From NCBI RefSeq assembly GCF_003265705.1, contig NW_020312788.1, positions 1,135,423-1,199,422 on the forward strand: a stretch of 64,000 nt of DNA, given 5' to 3'. This stretch comes from Callorhinus ursinus (taxonomy: Eukaryota > Chordata > Mammalia > Carnivora > Otariidae). The position numbers and the translations under genes were made by a program. This document shows positions 1-10,925 of the stretch, one piece after another (the stretch's first letter is position 1; each line of letters opens with the position of its first letter). Under the pieces are notes generated by a model that searched no databases, had not been told where the DNA came from, and worked only from the letters and a program-made list of their open reading frames with translations.

Positions 1-151
1 GCAGGTGAATAAAATCTAACCCTGTGCCAAAGGAAGGGAACTGGAATACAAGACCAGCTCTAACCATTACCATGCCTGCACTGCATACCTCAGAAGGGGT
101 TGAGGATCAGATGAAACAAGACATGAAAGTGCTTTTAAAACCTGCAAGCCT

Positions 152-352
152 GGGCACCTGGGTGGCTCAGTCGTTAAGTGTCTGCCTTCAGCTCAGGTCA
201 TGATCCCAGGGTCCTGGGATCGAGCCCCGCATCGGGCTCCTTGCTCAGCAGGAAGCCTGCTTCTCCCTCTCCCACTCCCCCTGCTGTGTTCCCTCTCTCA
301 CTGTGTCTCTGTCAAATAAATAAATAAAATACTTTAAATAAATAAACACATA
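152..352 (+). mobile_element. CAN-SINE
   Basis: tRNA-Lys-derived carnivore SINE with head cacctgggtggctcagtcg and an aataaataaaat tail. It is flanked by the target duplication ctgcaagcc (142-150 and 353-361). Antisense to MYO3B. Confidence 0.93.
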
Positions 353-768
353 CTGCAAGCCCTATACAACAGTGAGTTCTTTTATTAATGAGTGCCACAC
401 CACTCACTGACAACATTCAAGACCTCTGCCACACTGAGATTGGATAACCTCAACCCAACAATGCAAGCATGTTTTCTGGCATTCAGAAAATGCTTTAGAT
501 CTCATCAGAGACCCCACATAATTCTTCCTGTAATCCAAGAATGTACCTTTTTTCCATAATGCCCCTTCCCCACAAGAAAAAGCTTTTTAACCCTGTTTCT
601 GAGATCCCAGAATTGGGTTCATTTCTGTTTATACTCACTGTCCTGGGAACAAAGGGGTAAAAAATGGAAGCTAAACTACTTGGTTGCTACTCTGGCCCTA
701 ACATACGCTAGTTGTGAAATCTTAGGCAGCAGTGTGCCTAGCGGTACCTTGGACCTGCATCTTGCTTC
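353..768. other. Unique intronic sequence, nothing recognised
   Basis: There is no repeat, exon or RNA that I recognise between two CAN-SINEs. Confidence 0.5.
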
Positions 769-777
769 AAGAGTGTG

Positions 778-1019
778 CGTTGGGGTGCCTGGGTGGCTCA
801 GTCAGTTAAGCCAAAGACTCAGGATTTGGTTCAGTGTCCTGGGATCAAGCCCCACCTGGGGCTCCATGCTCAGCGGGGAGTCTCCTTCAGGACTCTCTCT
901 CTCTCTATATATATATACTTATATCTTACTCTATATATGTCTCTCTCTCGCCCTCTGCCCCTCCTCCCACTCTGTCTCTCTCTAAAATAAATAAATGCAT
1001 CTTTTCTTTAAAGAAAAAA
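778..1019 (+). mobile_element. CAN-SINE, diverged, with CT/TA-rich tail
   Basis: Head gggtgcctgggtggctcagtc at about 782, an expanded (CT)n(TA)n section at 894-950, and an aaataaataaatgcatcttt tail. The target duplication aagagtgtg lies at 769-777 and 1020-1028. It sits immediately 5' of the FTL retrocopy. Confidence 0.88.
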
Positions 1020-1603
1020 AAGAGTGTGTGGGTGTAACAGACCCAGGAGACGCCCCTTCTTCCAGCCTGTGACCACCTGCAACCTCTTTTCCCTTCAGAA
1101 TCCTACTCTAGCTAACCTCTGCCTTCAGGGCCAGCCAACGCCGTTGGGGGGCTTACCTCCTTACTGCCGACCAACCGCGAGCTCCCAGATTTATTCCACC
1201 GAGGTGGAGGCAGCCATCAACCCCCTGATCGGCAGGCATCTGCGGGCCTCTTACAGCTACCTCTCTCCGGGCTTCCATTTTGACCCCATGAGGATGTGGC
1301 TCTGGAGCGCAGCGGACATTGCTTCCCGGGTTGGTGAGCAGAGCAAAGGCTCCAGCCCCTCGGGGACACGGGAACCGCTCGCAGCCACGCCCTCTTCCAG
1401 GACACGCAGAAGCAGCGCCAGAAGAGCAGGGTCGAACCCGGGAGTCCAGGCTGCCGCCAGGGTCCCCGAGAAGAACCTGGCCCCGGCGCTCTTGGGCTGC
1501 ATGCCTGGGTTCTGCCAGCGCAGACCCCCGGCTCCGTGACTTCCCGGAGAGCCACTTCCTGAATGAGGAGGTGAAACTCCTCAAGAAGATGGCCAACCGC
1601 CTG

Positions 1604-1716
1604 ACTCACCTGCCCAGGCTGGGCTGGGCCAGTATCTCTTCGAAAGGCTCACCCTCAAGCGCCACTAGGAGCTTCCAGAGCCCGGCGGCCTTTGCGGGGG
1701 GGGGCTCTCCTGGGAC

Positions 1717-1755
<39 letters not shown>

Positions 1756-1801
1756 AGTCTCTGCCTGAAGCCACTAGACAACTTTGTAACTACCTGGAGC
1801 C
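1604..1801 (+). repeat. First copy of the duplicated gap flank
   Basis: These 198 bases match 2202-2399 closely, differing in the lengths of the poly-G and poly-C runs and a few bases. They end exactly at the N run, which suggests an unmerged contig overlap. Confidence 0.9.
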
Positions 1802-2201
1802 NNNNNNNNNNNNNNNNNNNNNNNNNNNNNNNNNNNNNNNNNNNNNNNNNNNNNNNNNNNNNNNNNNNNNNNNNNNNNNNNNNNNNNNNNNNNNNNNNNN
1901 NNNNNNNNNNNNNNNNNNNNNNNNNNNNNNNNNNNNNNNNNNNNNNNNNNNNNNNNNNNNNNNNNNNNNNNNNNNNNNNNNNNNNNNNNNNNNNNNNNNN
2001 NNNNNNNNNNNNNNNNNNNNNNNNNNNNNNNNNNNNNNNNNNNNNNNNNNNNNNNNNNNNNNNNNNNNNNNNNNNNNNNNNNNNNNNNNNNNNNNNNNNN
2101 NNNNNNNNNNNNNNNNNNNNNNNNNNNNNNNNNNNNNNNNNNNNNNNNNNNNNNNNNNNNNNNNNNNNNNNNNNNNNNNNNNNNNNNNNNNNNNNNNNNN
2201 N
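1802..2201. other. Assembly gap of exactly 400 N
   Basis: The bases are unknown. The gap sits between two near-identical 198-base flanks next to homopolymer C/G tracts that are hard to sequence. Confidence 0.99.
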
Positions 2202-2399
2202 ACTCACCTGCCCAGGCTGGGCTGGGCCAGTATCTCTTCGAAAGGCTCCCCCTCAAGCGCCACTAGGAGCTTCCAGAGCCCGGCGGCCTTTGGGGGGGGG
2301 GGGGCTCCTGGGGCACCCCCCCCCCCCCCCCCCGCTGCCAAGGCTTGTACCTGAGTCTCTGCCTGAAGCCACTAGACAACTTTGTAACTACCTGGAGCC
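2202..2399 (+). repeat. Second copy of the duplicated gap flank
   Basis: It repeats 1604-1801. It retains gctgccaaggcttgtacct between the C run and gagtctctgcctg, where the first copy has only C. Confidence 0.9.
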
Positions 2400-2633
2400 C
2401 TCTCCTAAGCCCTAGACCAAATGGAAACAATAAAGCTTTTGGCAGAAAAAAGAAAAAGTTAAGAAAGAAATCTTATCCAGTCTTTCTGAGTCTCAGTGTC
2501 CTGTGAAAAGTGGGGTCATTAGCAGCCCTACCCTGCCAAAGGTTTTGAAAGGAATAAATGTACATAATAATATAGAAAGTCCTTAACCCAGTGCCTGACT
2601 CATAATAAGCATTTCATTAACATTGTCTTTTTT

Positions 2634-2831
2634 GGGTGCCTGGGGGGCTCAGTTGGTTAAGCGACTGCCTTCGGCTCAGGTCATGATCCTGGAGTCCCGG
2701 GATCGAGTCCGACATCGGGCTCCCTGCTCAGCAGGGAGTCTGCCTCTCCCTCTGACCTTCTTCCCTCTCATGCTCTCTCTCTACCATTCTCTCTCTCTCT
2801 CTTAATAAATAAATAAAAATCTTTAAAAAAA
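2634..2831 (+). mobile_element. CAN-SINE
   Basis: Head gggtgcctggggggctcagtt and an aataaataaaaatcttt tail. The perfect target duplication aacattgtctttttt lies at 2619-2633 and 2832-2846. Confidence 0.94.
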
Positions 2832-2846
2832 AACATTGTCTTTTTT

Positions 2847-3029
2847 TCTTTTTTAAAGATTTTATTTATTTATTTGATAGAGCAAGAGAGGGAACACAAG
2901 CAGGGGAAGTGGGAGAGGGAGAAGCAGGCTTCCCTCCAAGCAGGGAGCCCGATGCAGGGCTCGATCCCAGGACCCTGGGATCATGACCTGAGCTGAAGAC
3001 GCCTAAATGACTGAGCCACCCAGGCGCGC
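2847..3029 (-). mobile_element. CAN-SINE, inverted, tail-to-tail with the preceding one
   Basis: It starts with a T-rich tail (aaagattttatttatttattt) and ends with ctgagccacccaggcgcg. It has a probable short duplication, tgtcttt (2837-2843 and 3030-3036). It inserted beside the SINE at 2634-2831, making an inverted pair only about 15 bases apart. Confidence 0.92.
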
Positions 3030-3195
3030 TGTCTTTTATTTATTTATTTTTTTTAAGAGAAAAGAAACTGTAGTTATTTTAAGGGCCACTGTAGCAATGA
3101 AGGTAACTGTTATGTCAACCAAAACAGTAGCAATGTCTAGGGAGCAAGGATGGTCCTAGAAAATGGGGCCTGAGGCTGCCTCAGTGGAGTAGTCA

Positions 3196-3345
3196 CTCAT
3201 TTAATTAGTCAATCATTCAGGCATTTACCATTTTTTCTACTCCAGGCACTGTGCTAGGCCTACGATTCCAAAGATAATTAAGACAATATCCTGCCCTCTG
3301 TGAGCTCACAATCTAGTAGGGGAAGCAGATGCATAAACTTACTGT
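3196..3345. repeat. Ancient mammalian-wide repeat fragment (MIR/L2 age)
   Basis: It contains ccaggcactgtgctaggcc and gagctcacaatctagt, typical of an old dispersed mammalian repeat. I am unsure of the family. Confidence 0.6.
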
Positions 3346-5139
3346 TATTCCAGAGCATAAGAAACATTATAAGAGATATAAATCCTAAGTGGAGTCCAAC
3401 GCAGTCCCTAGTCACCACCCATCCAGAACTCCCATGCTGGGTTACCTTGCTTGAGATCTTACCCCAAGAGTTCTAGTCCTTCTGTGTAAAGATTTACCTC
3501 TTGTTAAAATGAAAATAGGCCTGAGAGAAGAATCACATTCTCACTTCCTGCCAACCAAGACCAAACTTGCCAGGGGTATAATCTGGCTGGTCTCTGGGGA
3601 GGGTCCTATCCTCAAACTCTCCTCCCTAATCCTGCCATAGGACCCAATATTTCACTAAGGTTCATTCATTTGGATCATTCTTTAGGCACCTGGGACCTGA
3701 TTTGGAAAGAAAACAAATTACCTTTAGAATGATTCTAATTCTCTAGACAAAAATTCCCAGAGAACAAGCCCTGAAATATATATACAGCATATATTCATAT
3801 CACACAGCTATAAATACACACACTTATAAGCCTTCATCAAAATTCTACCAACTCTCCAAATAGTATTTCTAGAACATGATTATCATCATTATTTCTTTGC
3901 CTAATCATTTTTCCTTCATATAGTTGTGTCTTTGGTCTCGTGATGGCACCTGTGATAGGCTAGAATTCCCTAATTGTTAAAAGTATGTTCATGAGCTATT
4001 CCTATAGTATTGCTGCTCTACTAATCATGAACAGCGATTAAATATCTTGCAAGCAATTTTAACATTCATCAAACTGATAATGGCAAGAAACAAATTGGAG
4101 CCTTTCAGTGTTTTACCAGATGTGCTCTCTAATTCCTTATTACTCTATATATTTCTGGAAACTATTTCTATATACAAGCCAAGCTGAAAAGAAATGTGCT
4201 CTTTGCTGCAAAAATAAAAGAACAAGTTTAAGCTGCTTGCCACCCTGTGTATAATCACAATCACATTAAAATGCAGCTCGATGGCTCATCTTTCGTCTTT
4301 CCCCTCTATCAGTCAGTAAATTAATTCCTTTATAGATATGAACATCAATATTCTATTTTTGTTAAAACTGTCTTTTTTTCAATTACTTCCTGGGAAAAGC
4401 AGAGTTACTATGGCAATTCTGGATTTTGCACTCTGCAGCTTTAGACTACCACTGTTTTATAAATGGGAAGCTATAATTTAGCTCAATTCATTTTATAAGA
4501 ACACCCACATGTTCTTAACTGTCTGTGGCAACAATGTGATATGTGGGGGGAGAGGTTGCTGCTCAGGCCTATAATGTGGGATGGGGAGTGGGGGAATGCA
4601 CCTTTTCCTAGGGTGAATTTTTATACCCCAGCACCCAGTGAGTACCTCAGTCACGGTGGATGCCAGATAAGTTTGCTGAAAATGAAGATGAAGAAGAAAT
4701 TGTGTATCTTCTTGTGAATTTCCCCTATGACTTCCTCCCATTAATAAATCTAGTCAATGTGTGAAGGAGAGCAGTAGGTGAAAAGATTTTATGCTCCTTT
4801 GGGTTATGAAGAGTGGTCTCATGGCCCATGAAGACCCTGATACCTCCCCATTATGGGCTCTGCTCAGTTCTATAGCCTCCTTTTAATCCCACACAATGCC
4901 ATTTTGCAGTCCCCCAATATCTAGATAACAAGAATCTTCTTTAACAGGCTTGCATTTACATGGAGACATCTAAGTAATCCTATTGGAAAGCCCATTTGAA
5001 TGCCACTCTGTTGCAGACCATACAGGTGGAGCTTCACCATTAGTCACCAGTGGTTACACAGATTAGTAACATCCCAGGAACTTCTATTTCAGCTTTAGCT
5101 TCTACATGGATGGCCTTTAGATATCTCTTTTGCTTTGGA
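3346..5139. other. Unique intronic sequence, nothing recognised
   Basis: AT-rich non-repetitive intron. No exon or repeat is recognised. Confidence 0.5.
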
Positions 5140-5152
5140 CCAGCTTCTTTTT

Positions 5153-5167
5153 TTTTTTTTTAAGATT

Positions 5168-5198
<31 letters not shown>

Positions 5199-5311
5199 TT
5201 TGCGAGAAAGTGAGCATGAGCAGGGGTGGGGAGTGGGGAGAAAGACAAGAAGACCCCGCACTGTAAGCTGAAGACAGATGCTTAACCAACTGAGCTACCC
5301 AGGCACCCCAC
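5153..5311 (-). mobile_element. CAN-SINE, internally shortened, long TTTA tail
   Basis: An expanded (TTTA)n tail at 5167-5201, followed by a shortened body, ends with gctacccaggcacccc. The target duplication ccagcttcttttt lies at 5140-5152 and 5312-5324. Confidence 0.9.
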
Positions 5312-8300
5312 CCAGCTTCTTTTTACCACTCCTCTCTTTCAGCTAAGCCTCAGACTGGAAAGACAAAAGAAGTTCTCAACCCACACACAGTCCGGCGCTC
5401 TGCACACCAGAGTGGGATCTTAGAGATGGGGTTAAGACCAAAATTCAACATGAAAAGATATAGGGCCTACCTTCCACTTGGAAAGACCTCCCACCTTTGG
5501 AGGGCCTATAACAAATTTTCTTAATCTGGGGCCATGGATGAGTTTCTGAGTTCCATAAATTCTCAAATTAAGAGGAAATATTTTATCCAATTTCTAAAGA
5601 GGAGGTTATATGATTTTCAGCAGGCTCCTATAAGCTCAGGACCCCCAAAATGTGTGAAGCCCATTGGCTCAGCAAGTCTAGAGCAGGCTTCAGATAGAGG
5701 CTTGGAGCATATGGCTAGCATTCTTTGCAATAATGTCTTCAACATACTGAGAGAAAATAGCTTTTAACACGGAATTCCATTCCCAGGAAAATTATTTTTC
5801 AAAAGTAAAGATGTTTTATAGTAAAGAATAAAGATATTTTAGAAAGATAAAGACAGAGAGAGCTTATTACTCAAATACTACAAAAGAACTATTTAAGGTT
5901 GTACCTTGACCTTGAATGAAAAAAATAGGATATAAGAACTATGCTGAACAAAGAGATTTGGTAAACATGAGTAAATTTTTTAAAAATGGGTAATAGTAAT
6001 GGCTAATTCAGGGGATTAAAAATTAGGTGCAGTAGGATACATAGAAAATACATAGAGAAGAATTGAGAGACTTAGAGAGTTAAATCTTTTTAAGGTTCTT
6101 TTATTGTATAGGGAATGGGTAAAGATACATATTACCTTTAGACCTTGTTAAGTCAATATATTATGTTAAAAATTTAAGGGTATCCACTAAAATATAAATC
6201 TAATATACAATTTCCAAATGATATAGAGGGGGGAAAGGAAGCAATAAAGAAAATCAATGTAATAGAAATACACAATAAAAGGGAAGTATGAAAAATAAAA
6301 AATAAAATAGTAGAAATAAATCCAAAAATACCAGAAATTATGAGTATAAACAGAACAAACTAGCCAATGAATCTCAGATTGATTTTTTTTAAATCCAACT
6401 GCATGTTATTTATAACACATACCACTAAAGTACTAAACTAATAGGAGATTACATAATAACAAAGGGAACTATTCATTAGAAATAAATAATAGTTCTGTAC
6501 TTGAAATATGGAAAAAAATTACAAGAAAAAATTAATCTACAGTTAATATGAGAATTTTTAATATGTTGAATTTGATGGTAATATCTAGGATCTCCTTATA
6601 ATTAAAGAGCACACATTCCTTTCAAGCATACATGAATTATTTTCAACAGTTGACCATGAACTAGTTCATAAAGTCTCAATATATATGAAATTGAGGTCAT
6701 ACAAACCACAGTGTATAACTACAGTACAATAAAACCAGAATTCAATTTTTTAAAATATAGCAAACTATTTTTTGCAAGAGTAAAACAAACTTACAAATAA
6801 TTTAGGCACTAAAGAAAAATATAAAAATAAAAATTAGTAACTATTTAGAACTAACACTGAAATACTACATATTCAAAATTGTGAGATGCAGCAAAAACAG
6901 TTTTTAGGAGAAATTTTATAACACATTGTATTTATGTGTATTTATGTGTATTTAAGTCTTCAATAAAAGATTACAGAGGAAAACAGCAAGATAAGCCCAA
7001 ATAAAATAGTATGAAGGGAATTTTATTTGTAAGCATAGAAATTAATAAAATAGAAAACAAAGAAATAACAGGATTGGTCAAACCAAAGCCTTTTCTTTAA
7101 AAAGATGAAGTAAACACACAGTCTTGTCTCACCCTGAATGCAGCTACAATATATGGACAGAATTCATCAAGCAGTTATTTGAGGACTCTGAAAAGTAAAT
7201 GGGAGCTGGTAGATCAGGAAAAATGATTCAAATTCGAAGTAGCACCCAACCAGTGGTGAATTGATTTTTTTTTTTCCTCTCCATAGCCCCCAGACTGTTC
7301 TAAAGACCGCCTGAAACCCAGAAGTGAATATTGGCATAGACAGAGAAGGCTCCAGGACAATACCTCTAATTCAGGCTTGAAAGACAAAACAGGGGCCTCC
7401 TGGTAGCAACGGGCACCTAAAACTCTGAAGGAAGGGAACTCTCCTCTCTGATCAGATATGCTCTAGTCCCGAAAAGGTAGAGTGAATATCATTTTTTTCT
7501 TTGTCATCCAATCACTTGACCCCAGATACATGTGCAGTCGTAGAAAGTGTGTAACAGAAAAAGGTGAATAAATCTCCAGATTTCTGGCTAGACGATTAAA
7601 ATGCGAACTCCAGGAAGCCAGACTGTACCATGGAGATCACAGAGATCACAGAGAGGGAAGAGCTTAGGAAAGCAACCCCATAGAGTTGTTTATGAACTCA
7701 TGAACACACTCCCAAATTTTACCTGTGTGGATCTGATCCTAAACAGCATACCAAAAAAATTTGAGAATTAAACTAGGAGATAAACCACTACCCAGGTCCC
7801 AGATTGGCCACTGGGTAGTACACATGCTGGACAGATCTGATTGATACTGTAAAGCCTTTGAAACTGATGGTAAAATCACAACTCACAGAGGTTGGATGGA
7901 ACTTTTGGCCTATACTCAATCAGGTCAAGTGCATCCTAAAACAAAAATATCAACATTCCCCCATAGAATTAAACAAGACTCAGAATCTTAAAATATGCTA
8001 CTCAAAATGTTGAGTATACAATCCTAAATTATTCAGCACACAAAGAACCATGAAATTCTTGACTCAGATGGGAAGACAATGAATAGACATCAACACTAAG
8101 ATGACACAGATGTTTGAATTACATGACAAAGATTTGAAAGAAGCTATTATTAAAATATTCTAATAAGGGCAAACATTGTGGAAATGAATGGAAAGAGTAA
8201 CAAACTTTGAGGAATATATGTACATACATATACATATACAGAAAATTTAGAACTGAAAAATACAATAATCAAATTTTTAAACTCTCAGAAGGGTTAAATA

Positions 8301-8523
8301 CAGAATGGAGAATTTAAGTCTGTGAACTTAAAGAGAATTATCTGGTTTAAAGAATAGAGAGGAAAAAAACACTGAAAAGCTAGTTTCATTAATTATTTAT
8401 AACCAGTAACTTAATTTATTATATTAGCAAATTAGAGGAGAAAAATACATGATCATCTAAAAGTTTAAGAAACATTTGATAAAATTCAACACCTATTCAT
8501 GATTTAAAAAAATAAACTTTTAG

Positions 8524-8738
8524 GAGCGCATGGGTGGCACAGTCATTGGGCGTCTGCCTTCGGCTCAGGTCATGATCCCAGAGTGCTGGGATCGAGCCCC
8601 GCATGCATCAGGCTCCCTGCTCGGCGGGAAGCCTGCTTCTCCCTCTCCCGCTCCCCCTGCTTGTGTTCCCTCTCTCACTGTCTCTCTCTCTGTGTCAAAA
8701 TAAATAAATAAAATCTTTAAAAAAATTCAAAATAAAAT
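8524..8738 (+). mobile_element. CAN-SINE inside L1
   Basis: Head agcgcatgggtggcacagtc and an aataaataaaatcttt tail. It is flanked by duplicated aaaaataaacttttag (ending at 8523 and at 8756). Confidence 0.93.
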
Positions 8739-9477
8739 AAAAAAATAAACTTTTAGCAAAGTCAGAAAAAATTTATAACCTGAGAAAATATTACCACCAA
8801 AAAATATTTATATAACAGTGGAACCATTCTTCAAAATTAGGAAGATGACCACCATCACTTCTATTCAACATAATGCAAGAAATAAACATCAGAACTAGTA
8901 AGAACTCATAAGTATTAGAACAAACAAGCAAAAATATCACTTAAAACAGCAATAAAAATATTAAGTAACTAAAATCTTTTTTTAAATATGCAAAACTTTT
9001 ATTAAAAGTATAAAAGTTAACTGAAGGACATAAAAGACCAAAATTAAAGGAGGGCTATACCATCTTAACAGATGGAATGACTAAATATTTTAAAGTTCAT
9101 TCTTCCCAAATTACTCTTTAAAATATTTGCAATTCCAAATAAATTCCCAATAGGATAGAACTTGACATACTGCTTCTAAATTTCATATGAAAAAGTAAAA
9201 TGCCAAGAATAGCCATAATAATTTTTGAGAAGGGTGTAAAAGGAGGCGAAAGAATGTAGTGGCCATGACTAGATCTGTTTGTGGAAAGCCCCTAAAAAGT
9301 AAGCATAAATGGGAAACTTCCCAGACCATACAGTACAGGTAAGGATAGAGGCCAAGTGCCCCAGTGCTGATCCAGCAAGAACTTCACGCCCAGTATAAAA
9401 GAATCACGGAGGTATTCATACCAGGTCTGCCAAATAGACCAATGGAACAGAATACAGAGTCTGGAAATAGGTCTACA

Positions 9478-9666
9478 GTCCTGGGTGGCTCAGTCGTTAA
9501 GCGTCTGCCTTCAGCTCAGGTCATGATCCCAGGGTCCTGAGATCAAGCCCCACATCGGGCTCCCTGCTCAGGAGGGAGCCTGCTTCTCCCTCTACCTGCC
9601 GCTCCCACTGCCTGTGTCCCCTCTCTCGCTCTCTGACAAATAAATTAATAAATAAAATCTTTAAAA
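9478..9666 (+). mobile_element. CAN-SINE inside L1, head slightly truncated
   Basis: It starts at ctgggtggctcagtcgtt (gtc precedes it). The target duplication aaataggtctaca lies at 9465-9477 and 9667-9679. Confidence 0.94.
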
Positions 9667-10031
9667 AAATAGGTCTACATATAATAAGATTTAGACATCT
9701 GGTAGATACGACATTGCAAGTCAGTGGGGAAAGATCAAATCAATAAATGGTATTGGGACAATTGGCTTTCCATATAACAAAAAATTAGGTTTCTCTCTCC
9801 CATTATATGAAAGTTGAAAATTCCAAATGAATTAAAGACCTTAAATATTAATAAAAGCAACACTTTAAAAAATATGTAGAGAATAACTTTATGCTTTCTA
9901 TACAGGTAGTGCTTTCTACAATACAAAACTATATATATAATGAAAAAAAGACAGAAATTTGACCACACTGAAATTAAAAGCTTCTGCACAATAATAAATA
10001 TCATAAACAAAATTAAAATACAGGCCACAGG

Positions 10032-10223
10032 GTCGCCTAGGTGGCTCAGTTGGTTGGGTGTCTGCCTTTAGCTCAGGTCATGATCCCAGGGTTCTGGAAT
10101 CGAGCCCACCACTGGGATCCTTGCTCATCAGGGAAGCCTGCTTCTCCCTCTGCCTGATCCTCCCCACTGCTTATGCTCTCTCTCTGTCAAATAATTAAAT
10201 AAAATCCTTTAAAAAAATAGAAT
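10032..10223 (+). mobile_element. CAN-SINE inside L1
   Basis: Head tcgcctaggtggctcagtt. The 17-base target duplication, one mismatch apart, lies at 10015-10031 (aaaatacaggccacagg) and 10224-10240. Confidence 0.94.
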
Positions 10224-10925
10224 AAAATACAAGCCACAGGAGAGAAGATATTTACAACACATAAAATAGTAAAGCATTAGTATTCATAAACTATAAGATA
10301 TTCCTATACATTAATAAAGACAGTAAATCCTTTGAAATGCAAGTTGCTACTATCTGATTAAGTTGAAGATGTGCATATCCAATAACATAGCTGTTCTACC
10401 TCTGGGTGTGTCCTCCAGAGAAATCCTCATACATGTACACAAGGAGACAAGTACAGTATTGCTTGTAATAACAATGCCAATGCCCATCAATAAGGACAAA
10501 GGATAGGTAAAGTATGACATATTCCAATAATGGAATATTATGCAACAGATGAAATGAACAGATGATCTACATGTATCAACATGGAGAAACCTCAAAAACA
10601 TGATGTTTAGCAACACAAAAGCAAGATGCAAATGAACGTGTACAGTATGAGACAGTTTATTGTAACATTTTAAAACAAACGATGCTCTGTTATTAACAGA
10701 TGTATATGCAATAGAAGTTTTAAAAATGCATGGGAAAGATACACACCAATTTCAGTGTGATGGTCACCTCTAGAAGAGAGAGAGAGGAACGAGATGGGTA
10801 GGGGTACTCTACCTTTATCTATTACATTTTGTTTATTAAGAACAAGGAATTTAGGGAGATGTGGGAAGTTCACAGGTATCATTATTTTCTAAGCTATGTT
10901 GCATGTTTTAATGTTTAACACAAAA

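Larger units (their letters stand above)
1040..2444 (+). pseudogene. FTL: Ferritin light chain (FTL) processed pseudogene, interrupted by an assembly gap
   Basis: This is an intronless copy of ferritin light chain mRNA. Recognisable pieces in order are a 5'UTR part (cttccagcctgtgacc near 1060), [12 protein letters not shown] near 1181, LRASYSYLS near 1240, [15 protein letters not shown] near 1549-1593, and the C-terminal tail motif (region cagtatctcttcgaaaggct). A 3'UTR with AATAAA at 2429-2434 and an A-rich tail from 2445 follow. It is dead: the start ATG is changed (ccgcg before agctccc), the frame breaks repeatedly, and there are long poly-C/poly-G runs in the 3' part. The 5' iron-responsive hairpin is absent, so the copy is 5'-truncated. 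The copy is on the strand opposite to MYO3B. The true length is unclear because of the 400-N gap and duplicated flank. Confidence 0.92.
5760..10925 (+). mobile_element. Degenerate old L1 (L1M-type) body, with SINEs inserted
   Basis: A-rich sense-strand L1 sequence. ORF2-like stretches are recognisable at about 6370-7100 (ccaactgcatgttatttata; gatgcagcaaaaacag), at 8455-8900 (aaacatttgataaaattcaac; ttctattcaacataatg) and at 9030-9440, with a 3' end at 10500-10925 (ggaatattatgcaacag). The part at 7100-8380 looks like L1 5'UTR/ORF1 material and may be a separate insertion. No ORF survives. CAN-SINEs at 8524, 9478 and 10032 are later insertions. Confidence 0.75.

Noticed and set aside
1153..1609. 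Minus-strand frames of 130-147 codons
   Set aside because: Antisense shadows of the GC-rich FTL retrocopy; no family features.
1319..2354. Long open frames with Pro or Gly runs and X residues
   Set aside because: They come from poly-C/poly-G tracts and the N gap within the FTL pseudogene.
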